A stretch of DNA of 25,381 nt. Origin: Dethiosulfatibacter sp. Its GTDB lineage: Bacteria > Bacillota_A > Clostridia > Tissierellales > Dethiosulfatibacteraceae. Below, one piece after another: positions 1-7,195 of the stretch. The notes below the pieces were generated by a model, which made no database searches, was not told where the DNA came from, and was given only the letters and a program-made list of their open reading frames with translations. Made by a program: the position numbers and the translations under genes. Positions within the stretch are counted from its first letter, which is position 1. Each line of letters opens with the position of its first letter. The stretch spans positions 1 through 25,381 of the forward strand of contig JAHRFV010000027.1 in the NCBI GenBank assembly GCA_019084435.1, read 5' to 3'.

Positions 1-238
1 ATAACATTATAGTTTCTATGAGATTTTATGTCAATAGCAAAAGGGGAACTCGAACAGGGGTCAATTGAAAAAGTAATTTCCACATTGAAAAAGTAAAATC
101 CACCAATCTCCTTATGTCTAACGATTTTCAGATTAGTGGATTTTACTTTTTCAATGTGGAAATTACTTTTTCAATTGACCCCTGTTCGAGTTCCCCTTTT
201 GCTATTGACATAAAATCTCATAGAAACTATAATGTTAT
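1..238. repeat. Long near-perfect inverted repeat with IS21-like terminal repeats
   Basis: Bases 1-109 are the reverse complement of 130-238, with a single mismatch (104 against 135) and a 20-base central loop at 110-129. Inside each arm is a tandem pair of about 20 bases beginning TTGAAAAAGTAA (about 64-83 and 85-104 in the left arm). This is the arrangement of multiple terminal repeats seen at ends of IS21-family (istA/istB) elements. An inner pair of borders, TGTCAATAG at 30 and CTATTGACA at 209, has the TG...CA form of IS ends, but the bases outside these borders are also inverted copies. There is no ORF inside. It could be a mini-element built of two IS ends, or a foldback artefact at a contig end. 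The repeat reaches the window edge, so its true length is unknown. Confidence 0.75.
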
Positions 239-299
239 AGATTATTTTATTATAATTTTTCTTAAAACTATAAAATACTAGAAATAGAGAGGTTCCACT

Positions 300-971
300 G
301 TGTATGAATTTAAGAACCATTTTGAAATAAAAAAGGCAATTGAAATATTCGAAGATCAGATATTATCAGAACATCTTCAGCCAGGAGCAAAGCTGGAAAA
401 CTTACAGGAAATACCTGGACTAACAACATTGAACTCCAAATCAATCGAGAAGGCCATCAAGATAATGGAAGTGCTCGAATTAGTAGAAATAGAGGACGGC
501 GAACCTTACATATCAAAAAACTTTTCTCCTCTTTCTATGATGAATCCGGCCTCTCTGGCTTTTATGCTTTATGGTGGGAGTTCCCATCAGGTCTATGAGG
601 CACGATTGGTAACAGAATGCTATGCAGCTTATTTAGCTGCCGGGAGAAGGACTGAAGATGAGGTGGAGATTTTAAAAACAATCATCGACAGGATGGCATC
701 CAATAGAGATTCAAATGCAGACAAGGATTTTCATTTCATTATCTCTAAAATGACAAAAAACAAATTAATGTATTATCAAACTATGAGCATGATCAATCTG
801 ACAAATTCTTTTATTTCGGATTCCATGAACCAGTTTATCGAAGCGTATAGCCTTGAGGTAGTTCATAAAATTCATTGTGATATTTATGAAGCCATTAAAA
901 ACCAGCGACCTCAAGAGGCCTACAATGCCATGAAAAAACACTTTGACTTGCTGGAAAAATTTTACCAATAA
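300..971 (+). CDS. GntR/FCD-like transcriptional regulator
   Basis: A 223-residue protein, the usual length for FadR/FCD-type regulators. Residues 1-75 fit a degenerate winged helix: LQPGAKL followed by a helix and a short wing ending GEPYI. The normal conserved recognition-helix pattern is weak. Residues 90-215 are all-helical and fit the FCD ligand domain, including a D-x3-H (DKDFH) and two later histidines of the metal-binding type. The GTG start at 300 is chosen for the AGAGAGG ribosome binding site at about 286-292. It stands alone, converges on the moaD-like gene and ends in its own terminator. Its target and ligand are unknown; the neighbouring aldehyde oxidoreductase genes already have a dedicated activator. 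The family call is from fold pattern, so moderate. Confidence 0.65.
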   Translation: MYEFKNHFEIKKAIEIFEDQILSEHLQPGAKLENLQEIPGLTTLNSKSIEKAIKIMEVLELVEIEDGEPYISKNFSPLSMMNPASLAFMLYGGSSHQVYEARLVTECYAAYLAAGRRTEDEVEILKTIIDRMASNRDSNADKDFHFIISKMTKNKLMYYQTMSMINLTNSFISDSMNQFIEAYSLEVVHKIHCDIYEAIKNQRPQEAYNAMKKHFDLLEKFYQ

Positions 972-985
972 CTCTTAAGAATTAA

Positions 986-1020
986 AGAAGCTGGCAAATT
1001 TCGCCAGCTTCTGTTTTTTT
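986..1020 (+). terminator. Intrinsic terminator of the FCD regulator gene
   Basis: A perfect 10-bp stem, AGAAGCTGGC (986-995) with GCCAGCTTCT (1003-1012), is followed by GTTTTTTT to 1020. It lies 14 bases after the stop codon. It may also stop transcription coming from the opposite strand, though there the U-tract is poor. Confidence 0.9.
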
Positions 1021-1022
1021 GT

Positions 1023-1250
1023 TCAACCGCCTCCGACAGGTGGAAACAGCGCAACGATGTCTCCGTCTTTCAGCTCCTTGTCGAATGACACTTTGATTCC
1101 GTTCACCAAAAGTATCGCTACGTCCTTTTCTTCTATTAGAATTTCAGACAGCACTTTACTTACTGAAATGCCCTCCTCAAAAGTCAAAACCTCTTTCTTG
1201 AGACCATTTCTTCTCAAAGTTGCAAAATATCTAATCTCAATGCTAATCAA
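1023..1250 (-). CDS. MoaD/ThiS-like sulfur carrier protein
   Basis: A 75-residue beta-grasp protein beginning MISIEIRYFATLRR and ending PPVGGG. The C-terminal Gly-Gly is the site that becomes a thiocarboxylate in MoaD/ThiS sulfur carriers. MoaD is the small subunit of molybdopterin synthase, which puts the dithiolene sulfurs into the pterin cofactor used by Mo and W enzymes. The start is a TTG at 1250, because family members begin just before the RYFATLR strand. A GGGG stretch lies a few bases upstream inside the end of the aldehyde oxidoreductase gene, whose stop codon is one base from this start. The two are therefore probably translationally coupled. The likely role is to supply the tungstopterin cofactor for that enzyme; this is inference from adjacency, a common arrangement for this family. 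Confidence 0.85.
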   Translation of the reverse strand: MISIEIRYFATLRRNGLKKEVLTFEEGISVSKVLSEILIEEKDVAILLVNGIKVSFDKELKDGDIVALFPPVGGG

Positions 1251-1251
1251 C

Positions 1252-3042
1252 TTATAGCCCCAATGATTTTAATTTTTCTTCTGTTGGTATTCCTTCGGGA
1301 CTCCAACCTCTTGCCTGATAATATTTTGGAAGCATCTCGTCAAGCTTGGTAGTCCATCCCTTCGAAGGACCCTCAGCTATCGGATCATCCAATAACCTCT
1401 TAGGCAGTGTATCCTGACTTGAATCAATTCCTGCTTTTAGGTTAAACATTTTCTCAAGATTCCAAATGCGGTCTCCTGCTTCAAGTATACTGTCCGCAGT
1501 ATGGTCAGATCCAGTAATCACGTTACACATATCCGCATAATCACCTGCTCCCAGTGCAAATGAAGTAAACAAACATACCCCTAGCGAGTCAATTGTCGCT
1601 GTTAAATCCTGGAATATTTTCGCCCATGTTTCCTTACCTTCTGTAGCAAATCTGTCCAATTGCTCTGGCAGTCCTAATATCTCAGGTGAAATCAAGTAGC
1701 CTCTTACGTGGCATCCACCTCTGTTGGTTGTCGCATATTGAAGTCCCTGGCCTTGGATACCCCTTGGGTCATATGCCGGAAGCTCAAGTTTCTTGACGGT
1801 CATGGAAAGCTCAGGAACACCGTATCCTTCAGCCAGTCTATAGGATCCTTCTGCCATTTTGTTTCCTAACCCCTGTCTATATCCCATTCTTTTGGTCCAT
1901 TCCATAATATCTGTGGCATTGCCAAACTCTAACTTTAAGCCGTCAAGCTCATCATCCTTGATGTAACCCTTTTGCTTTAATTCAATAGCTGCAGCGATTG
2001 TAGCACCTGCCGATATGGTGTCCAATCCCATTTCATTACACCAGTAATTTGCTTCTATGATGGATTTAAGATCATTGATACCGCAATCCGACCCAAAGGC
2101 CCACAGTGTTTCGTATTCTGGTCCACCACCTTCTCCAGCTTCCATTTTGACATATCTACCACATGCGATAGGACATCTATAACATGCTGTGTTTTTTATC
2201 AAATATTTTTCAGCTAGAGCCTCACCACTGATATCTTCGGCCTTTGCAAACTGAGACAACAGGAAATTGTTGGTTGGCAGAGTTCCAAGCTCGTTCAGTA
2301 TATTGACCAATACAGCAGTACCATAGGTAGGTAAGCCTTGGCCGGTGACGCCATTTTCTTTTATTTTTGATAGTTGTGCCTTATTCATTTCTTTCAGTTT
2401 TTCATCATCAAAAACTTTAGGCTTCCCAGATCCCTTAACAACTATTGCTTTAAGGTTTTTCGATCCCATAACAGCCCCTACACCAGATCTGCCGGCAGCT
2501 CTGTCCTCATCATTAAGAATTGCTGCGATTTTGGATAAATTCTCTCCGGCTGGACCGATGGTCAAGACTTTACTGCCTTTTACATGCTTTTCTTCAAGCT
2601 TTTTAGTCGTCACTGATACGGTGGTTCCCCACAAATCTTCTGCAGACAACAGCTCAACCTTATCATCCTCTATGCTTAAATAAACCGGTTCATCAGCTTT
2701 ATCTTCAAATATGATGACATCATATCCTGCAAATTTCAACTCAGCTCCCCATCTTCCACCTGAATTGGATGATGCGATGGTTCCAGATAGTGGAGACTTG
2801 GTAACGACCATGTATCTGCCTCCAGTCGCCACCGGATTGCCTGTCATCGGTCCTGTTACAATCAAAAGCTTGTTCTCAGGGCTAAGAGCGTCAACCTGTG
2901 GGTCAACTTCATCCATCATGATTTTAGTTCCTAGACCTCTACCACCTATATACTTCTTAGCCAAATCTTCGTTCAGCTCTTCTGTCTTAATCGTTTTAGC
3001 TTTTAGGTTAACTCTTAAAATCTTTCCGTTATACCCATTCAT
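1252..3042 (-). CDS. aor: Aldehyde:ferredoxin oxidoreductase (tungsten enzyme)
   Basis: A 596-residue cytoplasmic enzyme of the AOR family. These enzymes reversibly oxidise aldehydes to acids with ferredoxin, using a bis-tungstopterin and a [4Fe-4S] cluster. The cluster ligands are visible as C287-x2-C290-x3-C294 plus C490 in a DSLGVC context. The N-terminal GKILRVNL and GGRGLGT stretches and RAAGRSG (about 181) match the pterin-binding AOR fold. C444-H445 is close to the position of the active-site histidine in archaeal AOR. An in-frame ATG at 3090 exists, but the start at 3042 has GGGAGG at 3050-3055, and the sigma-54 promoter at 3079-3094 overlaps the upstream ATG. It is followed directly by a moaD-like gene. 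In fermenters it can reduce organic acids to aldehydes for an alcohol dehydrogenase; the substrate here is unknown. Confidence 0.93.
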   Translation of the reverse strand: MNGYNGKILRVNLKAKTIKTEELNEDLAKKYIGGRGLGTKIMMDEVDPQVDALSPENKLLIVTGPMTGNPVATGGRYMVVTKSPLSGTIASSNSGGRWGAELKFAGYDVIIFEDKADEPVYLSIEDDKVELLSAEDLWGTTVSVTTKKLEEKHVKGSKVLTIGPAGENLSKIAAILNDEDRAAGRSGVGAVMGSKNLKAIVVKGSGKPKVFDDEKLKEMNKAQLSKIKENGVTGQGLPTYGTAVLVNILNELGTLPTNNFLLSQFAKAEDISGEALAEKYLIKNTACYRCPIACGRYVKMEAGEGGGPEYETLWAFGSDCGINDLKSIIEANYWCNEMGLDTISAGATIAAAIELKQKGYIKDDELDGLKLEFGNATDIMEWTKRMGYRQGLGNKMAEGSYRLAEGYGVPELSMTVKKLELPAYDPRGIQGQGLQYATTNRGGCHVRGYLISPEILGLPEQLDRFATEGKETWAKIFQDLTATIDSLGVCLFTSFALGAGDYADMCNVITGSDHTADSILEAGDRIWNLEKMFNLKAGIDSSQDTLPKRLLDDPIAEGPSKGWTTKLDEMLPKYYQARGWSPEGIPTEEKLKSLGL

Positions 3043-3078
3043 AAAAAAACCTCCCATAAACTTATTTACAGGAGATGA

Positions 3079-3094
3079 TGCAAAATTCATGCCA
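3079..3094 (-). promoter_or_regulatory. Sigma-54 (-24/-12) promoter of aor-moaD
   Basis: Reading on minus, TGGCAT, five bases, then TTGCA matches the RpoN consensus TGGCAC-N5-TTGCW with the invariant GG and GC dinucleotides at the right spacing. Transcription would begin roughly 12 bases downstream (about 3068), leaving a short leader that contains the GGGAGG ribosome binding site of aor. The gene immediately upstream encodes a sigma-54 enhancer-binding protein, which supports the call. Confidence 0.85.
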
Positions 3095-3218
3095 GAAAGA
3101 GTGATTTATTTCTGCACATTCACCCTTGTAATCACAACGCTTTCAAAGATTATTAATTCGCACATGAATAAGTAATCCAATCATTGCGCCAAAATAGATC
3201 ATTTTTTATAAATTTGTA

Positions 3219-3240
3219 TGTTCCATTTTGTAACACTGTT
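3219..3240. promoter_or_regulatory. Candidate enhancer (UAS) for the sigma-54 activator
   Basis: TGTT (3219-3222) and AACA (3232-3235) form an imperfect dyad, TGTTCC against GTAACA. It is followed by another AACA-C-TGTT at 3232-3240. The site lies about 130 bases upstream of the -24/-12 promoter, a normal distance for an enhancer-binding protein, and directly after the activator's stop codon. Assignment rests on position and symmetry only. Confidence 0.35.
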
Positions 3241-5127
3241 CTATTTTAGAGCATGTATTTTGTGTTTTTCCAGCTTTCTATACAATGTATTTCTACCGAT
3301 CCCTAACGTTTTTGCTGTTTTAGATATATTATCGTTGTTGTTTTTCAAAACCTTTAAAATATGGTCTTTTTCTAGTTCATCTAATGTGATATCTACGATA
3401 TGTTGATCTTTCCTGCTAATCACCACTTCAAATTTACTGCCTGATGTCAAAGGAACTCCCTCTGTATTGATGACCAGCTCAACAAAATTTTCCAATTCTC
3501 TGATGTTACCGGGCCAATCATAGTCCATCAGCAGTCTCATGTGTTCTTCTTTTATATTAACTTCCTTTTTATTGAGTCTTCTGGATTTACGATCCATAAA
3601 ATAGTCAATAAAGAGAGGAATATCTATTTTTCTTTCTCTGAGTGGCGGTAACCTGATTGGCAAAACATTCAGCCTGTAGTATAGATCTTTCCTGAAGTTT
3701 CCCTTTTCTACCTCTTCTCTCAGATTTTTGTTAGTTGCCGCAATGATTCTGACATCAATCGGAATCTCATCAGTTCCTCCAACCCTTCTAATGACGCCTT
3801 CCTCTATAACTCTTAGTAGTCTCGTTTGCAGCTCGTAGGGCATCTCCCCTATTTCGTCTAAGAATAATGTTCCACCATCAGCTATTTCAAATTTTCCTGT
3901 CTGTCCACCTTGTTTGGCCCCTGTGAAAGCACCTTCCACATAGCCAAACAACTCCGCCTCAATAAGATTTTTAGGTATCGCCCCACAATTTAATGCAACA
4001 AATGACTCGTCTTTACGGTTGCTATGGTTCTGTATTGACTGTGCGAATATTTCCTTGCCTGTGCCGCTTTCGCCCATCAGCAAAACTGTCGACTTTGAGT
4101 CAGATATTTTTTTGGCAAATTCAACTGTTTTTAGAAAACCCGGATCACTACCAATTACTTTGTCGAAAGTATAAACAGCTTTGGATCCAGTTACTTTATT
4201 CGCTAGTTTTCTCATCTTTTTTACATCTCGGATAACAAATACCATTTCATTTATTTCTTCTTTATGATCTAAAATCGGGTGGACGCTCAAATTGACCTCG
4301 ATTTTATTCATTTTAAGGCGAACATAAACATCCTCCTGCATTATACTCTCGTTATTTTTGATTGTTTCCACTACTTTTGTCCAATTGATAATAATGTCAG
4401 ATGCATTCATCTTGTATAGATCTTTTGAAGTATAACCGAGTATTGATTTCGTATGCTTATTGGCTAATTTGATATTGCCTTCAAAATCAGCGGTGAATAT
4501 TGCTGAAGGCAGGGAGTTCATGATTGTTTCAATATATATCTTGCTTGAAGCCAGTTCTTCGCCATAATAGTTTGAAATCAGCATATTTTCTATGGCCTTC
4601 GCAGCGGCTGCAACCATACCCAATGTATGGGAATTAACCAATTCTTTGTCGCCAGTCAAATCCAGACATCCTGTCAGTTTGCCCTCATGGTCTCTGATAG
4701 GAGCACCTGAGCATGTCCACTTATTGAATATTTCAACGTAATGTTCTTTTCCGGAAACCTGCAGCGGTCTTCCTTCATGCAATGCAGTCCCCATGCCGTT
4801 TGTGCCGATGTATTTTTCTCCCATGAAGGCGCCTGGTACCAATGCCGTTTCAAAGGCTTTCTGCAGCATGTTGTCGTTACCAATAATATTTAGTATACAG
4901 CCCTCTTCGTCATTAAGAATGACAATAAAATTTGAGGATTTTACAAAGTCGTAAAGCTGATTGATAAACGGGTTTGCAACATAAATCAGCTCATGTTTGA
5001 ACTTAATGCGTTCACTGAGTTCCCGATCATTCAGTACTCTTTTGCTCATTTTTTGATTTTTCTCAATACCATATAGCTGACTTCTTTTATTGGATTCTGC
5101 TATAAAATCCCTTTTATCCCTGTCCAT
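3241..5127 (-). CDS. Sigma-54-dependent enhancer-binding activator (GAF-PAS-AAA+-Fis)
   Basis: A 628-residue activator of RpoN RNA polymerase. Residues about 45-190 resemble the GAF-type sensor of AcoR/DhaR-like proteins (GTNGMGTAL, GAPIRD). Residues about 195-300 are a PAS domain. The AAA+ ATPase spans about 322-555, with Walker A GESGTGKE at 352-359, the sigma-54-contacting GAFTGA at 399-404, Walker B LFLDE at 421-425 and RERK near 497. A Fis-type helix-turn-helix occupies about 597-622 (ISKTAKTLGIGRNTLYRKL). There is no receiver domain, so it should sense a small molecule directly. The start at 5127 has AAAGG a few bases upstream. Its gene ends just before the aor sigma-54 promoter, so aor-moaD is the obvious target. 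The inducer is unknown; an aldehyde, acid or redox signal is possible. Confidence 0.93.
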   Translation of the reverse strand: MDRDKRDFIAESNKRSQLYGIEKNQKMSKRVLNDRELSERIKFKHELIYVANPFINQLYDFVKSSNFIVILNDEEGCILNIIGNDNMLQKAFETALVPGAFMGEKYIGTNGMGTALHEGRPLQVSGKEHYVEIFNKWTCSGAPIRDHEGKLTGCLDLTGDKELVNSHTLGMVAAAAKAIENMLISNYYGEELASSKIYIETIMNSLPSAIFTADFEGNIKLANKHTKSILGYTSKDLYKMNASDIIINWTKVVETIKNNESIMQEDVYVRLKMNKIEVNLSVHPILDHKEEINEMVFVIRDVKKMRKLANKVTGSKAVYTFDKVIGSDPGFLKTVEFAKKISDSKSTVLLMGESGTGKEIFAQSIQNHSNRKDESFVALNCGAIPKNLIEAELFGYVEGAFTGAKQGGQTGKFEIADGGTLFLDEIGEMPYELQTRLLRVIEEGVIRRVGGTDEIPIDVRIIAATNKNLREEVEKGNFRKDLYYRLNVLPIRLPPLRERKIDIPLFIDYFMDRKSRRLNKKEVNIKEEHMRLLMDYDWPGNIRELENFVELVINTEGVPLTSGSKFEVVISRKDQHIVDITLDELEKDHILKVLKNNNDNISKTAKTLGIGRNTLYRKLEKHKIHALK

Positions 5128-5174
5128 TTTATACCTTTAAGATATGACATACCAATAAAATATCAAATTACAGG

Positions 5175-6071
5175 TTAATTGTCAAAATTTATAACATCAC
5201 TAGGTTTTGAATCACCAGATGCATCTAAAAAAAACAACATCAATGTACATGACAATAAATCCGCCGCTCCCCCTGGGCTAAGTCTTCTACGAATGAATTC
5301 TTCATCCATTTTTTGCAGTTTAAGCATTCCTGCTCCATTCAAAATTCCCCCTGATTCAAGGGTCTCTCTCGCCATCTGCTTGGCATAGTCTATTCCCTCA
5401 AGTCCTCCCCTCGATAACAGATTGGTGTCATCGCAATTTATGATGATTTTCAATAAAGCATTAACAGCAGCATCGTTTAATGATGCACCACTTTCGATTA
5501 ATTGCACCAGATAGGGAAATGCATGATTTGTGATAGTTGTGAGTCCTGATTTAACTTCTCCTCTGATTCCGGTTATACCGTGGCTATTATAATAGGACAA
5601 CCCTGATGTTTGCTTGTCAGCTTGTTTGCCATGAAAATCCAACTCAAATATTTTTTCTGTCAATTTGCTGACATAATTACATATGTTTATATAATTGAAG
5701 TTTTTCTCATTTTTATAGCTATACGCCGTTGCCGCTGCCAACAGACCTAAAGAAAAAACAGCGCCTTTATGGGTATTGATTCCCCTTGTGGCACTGAACA
5801 TATCTAAATCAGCTCGCTTTCCTCGATCTCGGAGCAGCAAAAAAACCTGATGATAAGCTTCATTCTCATTTTCCAACACAATTTTTGCACAATCAAAAAA
5901 ATAACCTTCAAGTGCTAAAGCACTGTCAATAAATGTGAAAATATCCATATCATCATGTGACCCGTTGTTGATGCGATCAACTAATCCAGGTTTTGGTGTG
6001 ACCGCAACTTCATATAGCAATGCTTTAAGAGTGGCTTGCTTGATTTTATTGCTCAGTTCCAAATTATTCAT
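5175..6071 (-). CDS. citG: CitG-family triphosphoribosyl-dephospho-CoA synthase
   Basis: A 298-residue protein matching the CitG family in full (usual length about 280-300). CitG joins ATP and dephospho-CoA to give the 2'-(5''-triphosphoribosyl)-3'-dephospho-CoA precursor of the prosthetic group on citrate lyase acyl carrier protein; the MdcB paralogue does this for malonate decarboxylase. Visible motifs are KPGLVD (27-32), GINTHKG (97-103), RGGLEG (about 221) and SPGGAADLL (265-273). It starts 13 bases after the abrB-like gene, with AGGG upstream of the ATG, so it is the last gene of a marR-abrB-citG operon. CitX, the enzyme for the next step, is encoded divergently. No citrate lyase or malonate decarboxylase subunit is in the window, so the acceptor protein must be elsewhere. 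Confidence 0.88.
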   Translation of the reverse strand: MNNLELSNKIKQATLKALLYEVAVTPKPGLVDRINNGSHDDMDIFTFIDSALALEGYFFDCAKIVLENENEAYHQVFLLLRDRGKRADLDMFSATRGINTHKGAVFSLGLLAAATAYSYKNEKNFNYINICNYVSKLTEKIFELDFHGKQADKQTSGLSYYNSHGITGIRGEVKSGLTTITNHAFPYLVQLIESGASLNDAAVNALLKIIINCDDTNLLSRGGLEGIDYAKQMARETLESGGILNGAGMLKLQKMDEEFIRRRLSPGGAADLLSCTLMLFFLDASGDSKPSDVINFDN

Positions 6072-6084
6072 AATTAAAACCCTA

Positions 6085-6582
6085 TCAATGATTTAATAAA
6101 AGCATTAAAACTTTTCTTATAACCGGTGGAAGAAAGATGACTATGCTTACTATTCTTATCAAGTGCATAGAAGCCACTATTGAAACATCGGCACCATAGG
6201 AATCTGCAAGAATCGACATTTCAGCTATGCCCCCAGGAGCAGTGCCCAGCATGGCTGTGGCTAAATCAATGCCAGCCACTTTATGTAAAAACAATCCCAT
6301 CAATATACTAAATGTAAACATTCCCACTACCATAATAATAAGCGGTAGTATACTTGATTTTATTTGAAAAAGACTGTTTCTAGAGAAGCTCAGACCAATA
6401 TATCCCCCTACAACCATTTGTGCGACTAATCTGAAGTTGTAAGGGATATATCCTTTGGAAGACAGTATATTGTATAATGCTGACGCCACTATGGACCCAA
6501 TCAACGCCCCTGCCGGAATTCTTAGTCTCAATCCAATTAAACCGCCTAAAACTGCGACAAATAATGTTTGAACCGTGCTCAT
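6085..6582 (-). CDS. AbrB-type membrane protein, single-repeat (half-length)
   Basis: A 165-residue integral membrane protein with about four or five hydrophobic segments. It matches one AbrB-duplication unit: GLIGLRLRIPAGALIGS near the start and LGTAPGGIAEMS near the middle. Classical AbrB-family proteins of about 350 residues contain two such units, so this is a half-length version and may dimerise. The ATG at 6582 is preferred over one at 6621 because GGAGGG lies just upstream of it; the earlier start has no such site and overlaps the marR stop region. It sits between marR and citG and probably belongs to the same transcript. It could move a substrate or regulator of the CitG/CitX pathway, but the sequence does not show what it transports. 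Confidence 0.75.
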   Translation of the reverse strand: MSTVQTLFVAVLGGLIGLRLRIPAGALIGSIVASALYNILSSKGYIPYNFRLVAQMVVGGYIGLSFSRNSLFQIKSSILPLIIMVVGMFTFSILMGLFLHKVAGIDLATAMLGTAPGGIAEMSILADSYGADVSIVASMHLIRIVSIVIFLPPVIRKVLMLLLNH

Positions 6583-6602
6583 ATAGCCCTCCAGTAAATT
6601 TG

Positions 6603-7043
6603 TTATTTTATTTTTCCCCATTCCAAATCTATATTGACTCTGATTCTTTCTAAAAACAATTTTATAGCATCCAATTCACTTTCACTAAATCCGTCCAATC
6701 CACGTTTTGCAGTGTTTTCTATTTTAGTCAGTAAATCTGGATAAATGTCTATCAGCTTATCACCTGGATAAAGAGTCCAAGATCTTCTATCTATTTTAGA
6801 CTTATGTTTTTTGATGTAATCTTTGTCTTCCAATTTTTTCAATGCTTTAGCAGTTGTTGTCTTATCAAATCTAAGCATATAGGATAGTTCTTCCTGGCTT
6901 ATGCCCGGGTTTTCCATGATTCTAGTCAAAAATGAGTGCTGTCCTCTTGTTAAACCCTTCTTATTGAATTCCTCATTCCTTATAGATGCTATGCATCTCG
7001 AAATGGTTACGATTTCTCTAATAATTTCTCGTTCTATTATCAC
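6603..7043 (-). CDS. MarR-family transcriptional regulator
   Basis: A 146-residue winged-helix regulator of normal MarR length. The DNA-binding core is recognisable: NPGISQEELSYMLRFDKTTTAKALKKLEDKDYI, followed by the wing with DRRS. Helices at both ends would form the dimer interface. The GTG start at 7043 is supported by AAGGAGA just upstream. It is the first gene of marR-abrB-citG and divergent from citX. The intergenic region carries a perfect palindrome of MarR-operator type placed to block both promoters. It most likely represses itself and the prosthetic-group genes until a ligand binds. The ligand is unknown; citrate or another organic acid is plausible only by context. Confidence 0.9.
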   Translation of the reverse strand: MIIEREIIREIVTISRCIASIRNEEFNKKGLTRGQHSFLTRIMENPGISQEELSYMLRFDKTTTAKALKKLEDKDYIKKHKSKIDRRSWTLYPGDKLIDIYPDLLTKIENTAKRGLDGFSESELDAIKLFLERIRVNIDLEWGKIK

Positions 7044-7090
7044 AAAATCTCCTTTAAATCAGAATGAATACGCTCCAACTTGTAACCGCT

Positions 7091-7116
7091 TAATTAGTTG
7101 ACAATTCAACTAATTA
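7091..7116. promoter_or_regulatory. Palindromic MarR-type operator
   Basis: TAATTAGTTGA (7091-7101) is repeated as its exact complement at 7106-7116, with four bases (CAAT) between. The core TTAGTTGA...TCAACTAA is typical of MarR-family operators. It covers the -35 box of the citX promoter (7098-7103) and the start-site region of the marR promoter, so one dimer could control both directions. Confidence 0.8.
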
Positions 7117-7126
7117 TCATTATAAT
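7098..7126 (+). promoter_or_regulatory. Sigma-A promoter of citX
   Basis: TTGACA at 7098-7103 and TATAAT at 7121-7126 are exact consensus boxes separated by 17 bases. The -35 box lies inside the MarR-type palindrome. This leaves a leader of about 60 bases before the citX start. Confidence 0.85.
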
Positions 7127-7147
7127 ACATATTAATAAAATATTCAA
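7119..7147 (-). promoter_or_regulatory. Sigma-A promoter of marR-abrB-citG
   Basis: On minus, TTGAAT (7147-7142), 17 bases, then TATAAT (7124-7119). The -10 boxes of this promoter and of the citX promoter overlap, so the two polymerases would compete. The palindromic operator begins directly downstream, over the expected start site. Confidence 0.7.
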
Positions 7148-7195
7148 TCATAAAACAAATACTTCAAAAACATTTAGTTTGAGGCAGGTGATGGG

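Noticed and set aside
3043..3090. Longer N-terminus for the aldehyde oxidoreductase from the ATG at 3090
   Set aside because: It overlaps the sigma-54 promoter, lacks a ribosome binding site and adds residues not found in the family.
2711..3175. Plus-strand reading frame of 154 codons opposite aor
   Set aside because: It lies antisense to the well-supported aor gene and its promoter, has no ribosome binding site and has no recognisable protein family.
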